Below, one piece after another: positions 6,928 through 12,656 of a DNA stretch of 14,408 nucleotides. The position numbers were made by a program, and so were the translations under genes. Each line of letters starts with the position of its first letter. The first letter of the stretch is position 1. Below the pieces are notes generated by a model. That model made no database searches. It saw nothing but the letters and a program-made list of their open reading frames with translations, and was not told the DNA's origin. The DNA comes from SIG565 sp045656145 (GTDB taxonomy: Bacteria > Bacillota > Clostridia > Oscillospirales > Acutalibacteraceae). The DNA lies in NCBI GenBank assembly GCA_045656145.1, contig JAZOQP010000017.1:1-14408 (forward strand), read 5' to 3'.

Positions 6928-6956
6928 ATTTTACCACTTTAAAAAGATATTGTCAA
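6928..6956 (-). promoter_or_regulatory. strong sigma-A-type promoter for scfA
   Basis: Consensus -35 TTGACA (minus strand, 6951-6956), a 17-bp spacer and -10 TAAAAT (6928-6933) lie about 33 bases upstream of the scfA start. It is the best promoter match in the window, which fits high-level expression of a small peptide. Confidence 0.82.
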
Positions 6957-6970
6957 TATTTAAAAATATA

Positions 6971-6998
6971 TTGTTTTTTTATAGATTTATGATAGAAT
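6971..6998 (+). promoter_or_regulatory. promoter for the epimerase/malQ operon
   Basis: -35 TTGTTT (6971-6976), a 16-bp spacer and -10 TAGAAT (6993-6998) are followed by AGGAG (7007-7011) and ATG 7020. It is divergent from the scfA promoter, with the two -35 boxes only 14 bases apart. Confidence 0.6.
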
Positions 6999-7019
6999 AT
7001 ATCTATAGGAGTTGATTTT

Positions 7020-7874
7020 ATGAATTTCACTATTAGCAATGATATTTTAACCGTTCAAATTGCAAAACGCGGCGCCGAACTTATGTCGATTAAAAAAGAT
7101 GGTATCGAATATCTTTGGCAAGGCGATACTGCTTATTGGTCAGGCAGAGCATATAACCTCTTCCCCACCTGCGGCAGAATGATTGATGGTAAATACACCT
7201 ATAAAGGCGATATTTACGAAATGAAAATCCACGGCATTGTTCGTTATGTTGACTGCGAGGTTTTTGAAAGAGAAGAGGACCGCATTGTATTCATTTTAGA
7301 AAGCAATGAGGAAACCAAAAAAATCTATCCGTTTAATTTTAAATTCTTTGCAGAATTTGCTTTAGACGGCAACAAGCTTATAAATAAATATACCGCTGTT
7401 AACACAGGCGATGTTACTCTCCCCTGCACCTTTGGCGGACATCCGGGATTCAACGTTCCGCTTGATAAGGGCGATTTTACCGATTATTATTTAGAATTCA
7501 GCACCGAATGCGAACCCAAAGAGGCATTTTTCTCTCATAGCGGCAAGGTTGATGGTTTGCTTCGCGATAAGAAATATATTGATTTACAGCATAGCTTATT
7601 TGAAAACGATTCATTCTTTATGACCGATGCTGCCGACACCGTTACCCTTAAAAGCGATTTATCAAACCGTTCGGTAACCGTATCCTACCACGGATTTACA
7701 TATATCGGTGTTTGGCATATGCCGAAAACCGATGCGCCCTATGTTTGCATTGAGCCTTGGTATGGCTCCCCTGCAACAACTAAGGGATATTCGGATATTG
7801 AAACAATGCCCGATATGTTCCATTTAGCACCAAATGAAGAAAAAACAGTTTCTTTTGATATTATAATAGAATAG
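7020..7874 (+). CDS. aldose 1-epimerase family protein (LacX-like)
   Basis: This is a galactose-mutarotase-fold protein expected to interconvert alpha and beta anomers of a hexose or sugar phosphate in the cytosol. It is closest to the LacX/YeaD-type branch. Motifs seen are RAYNLFPTCGRM (43-54), H71 in KIHGIVR, H141 in GGHPGFNVPL and the catalytic-type glutamate E245 in CIEPWYG. The full length (284 aa) is normal for the branch. There is no signal peptide. AGGAG at 7007-7011 supports ATG 7020. It is followed 25 bases later by malQ, so an operon is likely: MalQ releases glucose from maltodextrins and the epimerase would equilibrate its anomers for the kinase. The true sugar is not deducible from sequence. 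Confidence 0.87.
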   Translation: MNFTISNDILTVQIAKRGAELMSIKKDGIEYLWQGDTAYWSGRAYNLFPTCGRMIDGKYTYKGDIYEMKIHGIVRYVDCEVFEREEDRIVFILESNEETKKIYPFNFKFFAEFALDGNKLINKYTAVNTGDVTLPCTFGGHPGFNVPLDKGDFTDYYLEFSTECEPKEAFFSHSGKVDGLLRDKKYIDLQHSLFENDSFFMTDAADTVTLKSDLSNRSVTVSYHGFTYIGVWHMPKTDAPYVCIEPWYGSPATTKGYSDIETMPDMFHLAPNEEKTVSFDIIIE

Positions 7875-7899
7875 GTTAATACTATTTTTAGGTGATTTT

Positions 7900-9330
7900 A
7901 TGCGTACAAGCGGAATTTTAATGCCAATTTTTTCTCTGCCCTCGCCTTATGGAATAGGCTCTTTTGGGGCGGAGAGTTACCGCTTTGTTGATTTTTTGAA
8001 AAAGTCAGGTCAAGCATTTTGGCAGATTTTGCCCCTAAACCCAACTAATTATGGCGACTCGCCTTATCAGTCCTTCTCATCATTTGCGGGCAACCCATAT
8101 TTTATAGATATTGAATTTCTTATAAAAGAGGGTTTGCTTAAAAAGGAAGAGGCAGATAGTTTCGATTTTGGGGATAACACCAAATCTATTGATTATGGTA
8201 AACTCTATGAAAGCCGCCTAAGCCTTTTAAAAATAGCTTTTAAAAGGTTTAAGCCCGGCGCACAATATCAGGAATTTTGCTGCGATAATGCCTATTGGCT
8301 CGAAAATTACAGCACCTTTATGGCACTTAAAACCGAAAATGGTTTTACTGCTTGGAACGAATGGGAAACCAATGAAATTAAGGATACCGACATAGTAGAA
8401 TTTTATAAATTTTTGCAGTTTAAATTCTTTACCCAATGGGAAAAATTAAAATCCTATGCCAATAAAAAAGGCATTAAAATTATAGGCGATTTGCCGATTT
8501 ATGTTGCCTTTGATTCGGCTGATGTATGGGCGGATAATGAGCAGTTTTTAATAGAAAACAAAAAGCCAACCCTGGTGGCAGGCTGCCCACCCGATGCCTT
8601 TTGCGAGCTTGGTCAGTTATGGGGCAACCCTTTATATGATTGGGATAAAATGGAAAAGGATGGCTTCTCTTGGTGGAAAACAAGGCTTGGCGCCACCCTT
8701 AAAATGTATGATATCGTGAGAATTGACCATTTCAGAGGCTTTGAATCGTTTTATGCAATTCCTGCAACCGATAAGGATGCTACACGCGGCAAATGGTTAA
8801 AGGGACCCGATATTGCATTTTTCGATGAAATGAAGAATACTTTCGGCGATGATTTACCCATTATTGCCGAAGATTTAGGCTTTTTAACCGACCAGGTTAA
8901 AGAAATGCTTAAGAAAAGCGGTTTCCCCGGTATGAAGGTGCTTCAGTTTGCCTTTGATAGCCGCGAGGATAATGATTATTTGCCATATAATTATGAAAAA
9001 AACAGCGTGGTTTACACGGGCACCCATGATAATGATACCATCCTTGGTTGGACCAAAACCGCCGATGAAAACGATGTTGCCCTTGCAGAAAAATATCTTG
9101 ATTGCAAAAGAAATGATGGCTTTAATTTCGCAATGATTAGAGCGGCGCTATCAAGCGTTGCCGATACGGCAATTATCATGATGTCAGATTTAATCGGACT
9201 TGGCAGTGAAGCCAGAATTAACACCCCCGCAACCCTGGGAGAAAATTGGAAATGGCGAATTGATGGCACCTGTATTAATGATTGGCTTGCCAAAATTGTT
9301 CTCGATTTAACCAAAACCTATGGAAGATAA
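7900..9330 (+). CDS. malQ: 4-alpha-glucanotransferase (amylomaltase, GH77)
   Basis: Amylomaltase transfers maltosyl and longer glucan units between maltodextrins, releasing glucose, in cytosolic starch/maltose/glycogen use. The 476-aa protein is a typical short bacterial GH77 enzyme. It begins with RTSGILMPIFSLPSPYGIGS, and the donor-site region NYGDSPYQSFSSFAGNPYFI is at 50-69. Catalytic residues are the nucleophile D276 in VRIDHFRGF, the acid/base E324 in IIAEDLG and the transition-state stabiliser D377 in THDND. All are intact. AGGTGA (7890-7895) sits before ATG 7900. It is second in an operon after the epimerase and ends 2 bases before a strong terminator. No glucan phosphorylase or transporter is in the window. 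Confidence 0.96.
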   Translation: MRTSGILMPIFSLPSPYGIGSFGAESYRFVDFLKKSGQAFWQILPLNPTNYGDSPYQSFSSFAGNPYFIDIEFLIKEGLLKKEEADSFDFGDNTKSIDYGKLYESRLSLLKIAFKRFKPGAQYQEFCCDNAYWLENYSTFMALKTENGFTAWNEWETNEIKDTDIVEFYKFLQFKFFTQWEKLKSYANKKGIKIIGDLPIYVAFDSADVWADNEQFLIENKKPTLVAGCPPDAFCELGQLWGNPLYDWDKMEKDGFSWWKTRLGATLKMYDIVRIDHFRGFESFYAIPATDKDATRGKWLKGPDIAFFDEMKNTFGDDLPIIAEDLGFLTDQVKEMLKKSGFPGMKVLQFAFDSREDNDYLPYNYEKNSVVYTGTHDNDTILGWTKTADENDVALAEKYLDCKRNDGFNFAMIRAALSSVADTAIIMMSDLIGLGSEARINTPATLGENWKWRIDGTCINDWLAKIVLDLTKTYGR

Positions 9331-9332
9331 CA

Positions 9333-9363
9333 AAAAGGACTTGGAAAATTTCCAAGTCCTTTT
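9333..9363. terminator. bidirectional terminator between malQ and the GGGtGRT gene
   Basis: The long stem AAAAGGACTTGGAA / TTCCAAGTCCTTTT has a short AT loop. A- and T-tracts on both sides let it end malQ on the plus strand and the GGGtGRT operon on the minus strand (stop at 9381). Confidence 0.88.
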
Positions 9364-9380
9364 AATTATGAGGTTTTCAA

Positions 9381-10382
9381 TTACTTATTTAATGCTTCGT
9401 TAACTGCAACTGCGCAAGCAACAGTCATACCAACCATTGGGTTGTTACCGGCCCCTATAAGACCCATCATCTCAACGTGGGCAGGAACTGAAGAAGAACC
9501 TGCAAACTGAGCATCAGAGTGCATACGACCCATTGTATCAGTCATACCGTAAGAAGCGGGACCAGCTGCCATATTATCGGGGTGGAGTGTACGGCCTGTA
9601 CCGCCGCCGGAAGCTACTGAGAAGTACTTCTTGCCCTGCTCAATGCATTCCTTTTTATAGGTGCCTGCAACAGGATGCTGGAATCTAGTGGGGTTGGTTG
9701 AGTTACCTGTGATAGAAACGTCAACACCCTCTTTATGCATGATAGCAACGCCTTCGCGAACATCATCAGCGCCATAGCAACGAACCTTAGCGCGCTCGCC
9801 GTTTGAATAAGCGATTTCTTCTACAACTGCAAGTTCACCTGTGAAATAATCAAACTTGGTTTGAACATAGGTAAAGCCGTTAATACGAGAGATAATCTTA
9901 GCGGCATCCTTACCGAGACCGTTAAGGATAACGCGAAGCGGATCTTTACGAGCCTTGTTAGCGCTTCTTGCAAGACCGATAGCGCCTTCAGCAGCAGCGA
10001 ATGACTCATGACCTGCTAAGAATGCAAAGCACTTAGTTTCATCACGAAGGAGCATTGCGCCGAGATTACCGTGGCCAATACCAACCTTACGGTCATCAGC
10101 AACAGAGCCGGGGATACAGAATGACTGAAGACCAAGACCGATTTTCTCAGCAGCCTCAGCAGCATTCTTTACATTTTCCTTAATTGCGATTGCGCAACCT
10201 ACAACATAAGCCCAGCAAGCATTTTCAAAGCAGATCGGCTGAATGCCCTTAACGATGTTATAAGCATCAACACCTGCTTTATCACAAATTTCTTTAGCTT
10301 CCTCAATAGAGGCGATGCCGTGCTTATTAAGCTCAGCGTTAATTTGGTCAATTCTTCTTTCAAAACTTTCGAATAAAGCCAT
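9381..10382 (-). CDS. GGGtGRT protein, function unknown
   Basis: This is a conserved protein named for its SGGGTGRT motif, seen here at residues 258-265 and followed by LHPDNMAAGPASYGMTDTMG. The motif resembles a phosphate- or nucleotide-binding glycine loop, but no activity is established to my knowledge. Other conserved-looking parts are QPICFENACWAYVVGCA (48-64), with three cysteines, and VGIGHGNLGAMLLRDETKCFA (100-120). Length is 333 aa, with no signal peptide, and several hydrophobic Ala/Gly-rich stretches are compatible with a Rossmann-like soluble core. GGAGG lies in front of ATG 10382. It is 19 bases downstream of the NifU/IscU-like scaffold gene, a pairing I recall as recurrent in anaerobes, so a shared iron-sulfur or metal-related task is likely. 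That role is inference. Confidence 0.9.
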   Translation of the reverse strand: MALFESFERRIDQINAELNKHGIASIEEAKEICDKAGVDAYNIVKGIQPICFENACWAYVVGCAIAIKENVKNAAEAAEKIGLGLQSFCIPGSVADDRKVGIGHGNLGAMLLRDETKCFAFLAGHESFAAAEGAIGLARSANKARKDPLRVILNGLGKDAAKIISRINGFTYVQTKFDYFTGELAVVEEIAYSNGERAKVRCYGADDVREGVAIMHKEGVDVSITGNSTNPTRFQHPVAGTYKKECIEQGKKYFSVASGGGTGRTLHPDNMAAGPASYGMTDTMGRMHSDAQFAGSSSVPAHVEMMGLIGAGNNPMVGMTVACAVAVNEALNK

Positions 10383-10401
10383 ATTTCTCTACCTCCATTA
10401 A

Positions 10402-11094
10402 TTATTCATGTCTCGGGTCGATAAGCTTTGCAGCATCGTCAACACGACCATACTGACCGCTTGCCTTCTCGAGTGCTTCATTAGCATCCATACCCTTGGC
10501 AATCATTTCCATCATTTTGCCGAGGTGAACAAACTTGTAACCAATAATGGTACCCTCTTCGTCAACTGCGCACTTTGTGATATAACCCTCAGCGAGTTCA
10601 AGGTAACGCGGGCCCTTAAGGCTTGTTGCATAGGTGGTACCTGTTTGTGAACGGAGACCCTTACCTAAATCTTCAAGGCCAGCGCCGATCGGTAAACCGT
10701 TTTCGGAGAAAGCGGTCTGAGTTCTACCGTAAACTATCTGTAAGAAAAGTTCGCGCATAGCTGTATTGATAGCATCGCAAACGAGGTCGGTATTAAGAGC
10801 TTCAAGCAATGTTTTACCAACGAGAATTTCAGATGCCATAGCAGCTGAATGGGTCATACCCGAGCAACCGATGGTCTCAACGAGAGCCTCTTCAATAACG
10901 CCTTCCTTAACATTAAGAGTTAATTTACATGCACCCTGCTGCGGAGCGCACCAGCCAATACCATGAGTAAGACCGGAAATATCCTTAACTTCCTTAACCT
11001 GTACCCATTTGCCCTCCTCCGGAATAGGAGCGGGGCCATGATATGCGCCCTTGGCAAGCGGACACATATTTTCTACTTCTTTTGAAATAATCAT
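10402..11094 (-). CDS. iron-sulfur cluster assembly scaffold-like (NifU/IscU N-domain) protein
   Basis: The protein resembles the NifU/IscU scaffold domain on which Fe-S clusters are built before transfer. Cysteine-containing stretches are GIGWCAPQQGACKL (45-58; C49, C56) and ETIGCSGMTHSAAMASEILVGK (73-94; C77), plus C106 and C175. The IGCSG...A-ASEI-VGK pattern is the part most like IscU. At 230 aa it is longer than IscU (about 130), with a C-terminal extension ending GRVDDAAKLIDPRHE. ATG 11094 has AAGGAG seven bases upstream; internal ATG 11067 has none. It is the first gene of an operon with the GGGtGRT gene and has its own promoter. It is divergent from a flavin reductase-like gene, with a palindrome between them. 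No cysteine desulfurase is nearby. Whether it really carries clusters is unproven. Confidence 0.85.
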   Translation of the reverse strand: MIISKEVENMCPLAKGAYHGPAPIPEEGKWVQVKEVKDISGLTHGIGWCAPQQGACKLTLNVKEGVIEEALVETIGCSGMTHSAAMASEILVGKTLLEALNTDLVCDAINTAMRELFLQIVYGRTQTAFSENGLPIGAGLEDLGKGLRSQTGTTYATSLKGPRYLELAEGYITKCAVDEEGTIIGYKFVHLGKMMEMIAKGMDANEALEKASGQYGRVDDAAKLIDPRHE

Positions 11095-11150
11095 ATATGT
11101 ACTCCTTATCGTTTTTTAGTCGCATTTACAAAATTCGACCGTACAGGATT

Positions 11151-11179
11151 ATTATATCAAAAAGTTACCAAAAACACAA
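11151..11179 (-). promoter_or_regulatory. promoter for the scaffold/GGGtGRT operon
   Basis: Minus-strand -35 TTGTGT (11174-11179), a 17-bp spacer and -10 TATAAT (11151-11156) lie about 57 bases upstream of ATG 11094. Confidence 0.68.
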
Positions 11180-11182
11180 TAG

Positions 11183-11210
11183 AAAATTCGATAAAATTTT
11201 AACGAATTTT
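11183..11210. promoter_or_regulatory. AAAATTCG inverted repeat, candidate operator
   Basis: Arms AAAATTCG (11183-11190) and CGAATTTT (11203-11210) flank a 12-base AT spacer. The repeat lies just upstream of the leftward -35 and 2 bases upstream of the rightward -35. A third half-site AAAATTCG is at 11130-11137, downstream of the leftward -10. The placement suits a regulator shared by both divergent transcripts. AT-rich sequence produces such matches by chance, so the confidence is limited. Confidence 0.4.
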
Positions 11211-11212
11211 AA

Positions 11213-11241
11213 TTGTACTATAAGCAAATTTATGTTACTAT
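11213..11241 (+). promoter_or_regulatory. promoter for the flavin reductase-like gene
   Basis: -35 TTGTAC (11213-11218), a 17-bp spacer and -10 TACTAT (11236-11241) are followed by AAGGAGG (11251-11257) and ATG 11265. An overlapping TATAAT at 11242-11247 is an alternative -10 box without a good -35 partner. Confidence 0.6.
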
Positions 11242-11264
11242 TATAATATAAAGGAGGATTTTTT

Positions 11265-11759
11265 ATGTTCAGAGAAATAAAACCCACCGAAATTAAGGAA
11301 AATTTAATAGATTTAATTAAAAATGAATGGATGCTAATTGCCGCGGGAGATAGCGAAAAACATAATATGATGACGGCTTCCTGGGGCTTTATGGGAGAAA
11401 TGTGGAATAACGATAGCGTAGCAGTTGTTATCCGCCCGCAACGCTTTACTATGGAGTTTATTGAGAAAAACGATTATTTTTCACTTTCCTTCTATGGCGA
11501 TAACAAGGCTATCCACTCGGTATGCGGCAGGCAAAGCGGAAGGGATGTTAACAAAACAAAGCTTACCGGCCTTACCCCCATTTTCAAGGATAATACCACC
11601 TATTTTAAAGAGGCAAGAATGGTGCTTATTTGCAAAAAGCAATACTGCGCACCGCTTACCGAAAGTGGCTTTACCGAAAAGGAAGTTTTAGAAAAAAACT
11701 ATAATGGAGATATTCATAATCTTATAATTGGCAAAATTGAAAAGGTTTTAATAAAATAA
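11265..11759 (+). CDS. flavin reductase-like (flavoredoxin) domain protein
   Basis: This is a small FMN-binding split-barrel protein of the flavin reductase-like family. Such proteins reduce flavin or pass electrons, and in anaerobes similar ones are called flavoredoxins. The 164-aa chain shows the family pattern: an early DSEKHNMMTASWGFMGEMW stretch (residues 29-47) forming the flavin site, VVIRPQRFTMEFIEKNDYFSLSF (residues 54-76), and a later GRQSGRDVNKTKLTGLTP loop (88-105). No signal peptide or membrane segment is seen. AAGGAGG lies eight bases before ATG 11265. The gene stands alone, ended by a hairpin directly at its stop codon, and is divergent from the NifU-like/GGGtGRT genes. A redox link to these is plausible but not shown. 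The exact substrate is unknown. Confidence 0.85.
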   Translation: MFREIKPTEIKENLIDLIKNEWMLIAAGDSEKHNMMTASWGFMGEMWNNDSVAVVIRPQRFTMEFIEKNDYFSLSFYGDNKAIHSVCGRQSGRDVNKTKLTGLTPIFKDNTTYFKEARMVLICKKQYCAPLTESGFTEKEVLEKNYNGDIHNLIIGKIEKVLIK

Positions 11760-11789
11760 AAAAGTTTGGAGGACTCCCTCCAAACTTTT
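11760..11789. terminator. bidirectional terminator overlapping a stop codon
   Basis: The 13-bp stem AAAAGTTTGGAGG / CCTCCAAACTTTT has a loop of four bases (ACTC). It is followed by ATTTTTT on the plus strand and by TTTATTTTATT on the minus strand. It starts directly after the flavin reductase stop, and its right arm overlaps the stop codon (11788-11790) of the YwaF-like gene. Confidence 0.9.
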
Positions 11790-12513
11790 ATTTTTTCTTG
11801 CATTTATTAATCACAGCAAGTGGTAGATACATTATAAACATAACAACCGGCAAGAGTATCGGGAAACCCCATAGATGACTTCCGAGCAATTTTTCAAACA
11901 TTTCCAGCGGGTTGCCCTTATCAGGCTCCATTAAGAACATAAAGTTTGTGTCCCACAAAATATTTAAAAAATAAATCGGTATAGCTATTAAAACCAAGAG
12001 ACCTATGCATTTAGGCATTGTTTTTAAATCGGGTCTTAATTCTCCGCTTGAAACCAAAAGAACAGGATATGCCGCTAAGCAAGCATGGATTAAAAAGCTA
12101 TGTATGCTCGAAAAATTCAAGCAAGGCAGGCTTGTCCAATTCGGGAAAAGGAGCGCCAAAGATGCTCCTGCTATGCAAAAATAATAAAGAAAATTGCGAA
12201 CTATCTTGGTTGGTTTTATCATATCAAAGGCAATAAGCAATATGTTTATTCCGCAAAGATGAAATGGTAAGTACCCATAAGAAAATTCGCCTTTCCAAAT
12301 ATGGAAGGCATTTTTAAGAAGCTCTAATGCTATTATTGAAGCGCCAAGCGAATAAAGAATAATTTTTCTATATTTCGGAAATTTTCTATAAATTAATGCA
12401 AGCAAAACTATTGCCGCCACAATGCAAAAAAGCCAAATCAAATGTGTAACGCCAAAGGTTGCAAACCCTACGCCCTCAGGAATCGTATCTTTGGAATGCA
12501 AAAACATCTCCAT
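11788..12513 (-). CDS. YwaF-family integral membrane protein
   Basis: A polytopic membrane protein of the YwaF/TP0381-type family (TIGR02206 as I recall it), function unknown. The 241 residues from ATG 12513 give about six to seven hydrophobic helices, near 20-42, 51-69, 82-97, 106-124, 136-155, 167-187 and 213-236, ending in a positively charged tail NKCKKK. Family-like polar motifs inside the helices are LPFHLCGIN (82-90), IHSFLIHA (137-144) and DTNFMFL (188-194) followed by a Pro/Gly-rich loop. ATG 12513 is preferred. It has GGGTGA six bases upstream, and the alternative GTG at 12540 lies upstream of the predicted -10 box. The gene stands alone on the minus strand, divergent from the RsgI-like surface protein. 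Confidence 0.85.
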   Translation of the reverse strand: MEMFLHSKDTIPEGVGFATFGVTHLIWLFCIVAAIVLLALIYRKFPKYRKIILYSLGASIIALELLKNAFHIWKGEFSYGYLPFHLCGINILLIAFDMIKPTKIVRNFLYYFCIAGASLALLFPNWTSLPCLNFSSIHSFLIHACLAAYPVLLVSSGELRPDLKTMPKCIGLLVLIAIPIYFLNILWDTNFMFLMEPDKGNPLEMFEKLLGSHLWGFPILLPVVMFIMYLPLAVINKCKKK

Positions 12514-12530
12514 ATTTATCACCCGCGGTA

Positions 12531-12560
12531 ATTTTAACACAAAAAGCCTTTAAATTGCAA
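12531..12560 (-). promoter_or_regulatory. promoter for the YwaF-like gene
   Basis: Minus-strand -35 TTGCAA (12555-12560), an 18-bp spacer and -10 TAAAAT (12531-12536) predict a very short leader of about ten bases before ATG 12513. This supports that start over the upstream GTG. Confidence 0.6.
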
Positions 12561-12595
12561 CAAATTTTTTCAAAATAATTGTTAATTTTAAGTTA

Positions 12596-12624
12596 TTGAT
12601 TTTTTAAATAGATGGGTGTATAAT
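12596..12624 (+). promoter_or_regulatory. promoter for the RsgI-like surface protein
   Basis: -35 TTGATT (12596-12601), a 17-bp spacer and -10 TATAAT (12619-12624) lie 32 bases upstream of ATG 12657, which has AAGGAG at 12644-12649. It looks like an ordinary housekeeping promoter, not an ECF or SigI type. Confidence 0.72.
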
Positions 12625-12656
12625 TTACTTGGATAAAATCAACAAGGAGTTTGATT

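Noticed and set aside
6896..7019. A small RNA or additional peptide gene between scfA and the epimerase gene
   Set aside because: The space is filled by two divergent promoters and ribosome sites; no further Cys-rich peptide or hairpin was seen.
12514..12540. GTG start adding nine residues to the YwaF-like protein
   Set aside because: It is upstream of the predicted -10 box and lacks a ribosome site; ATG 12513 has GGGTGA at proper spacing.
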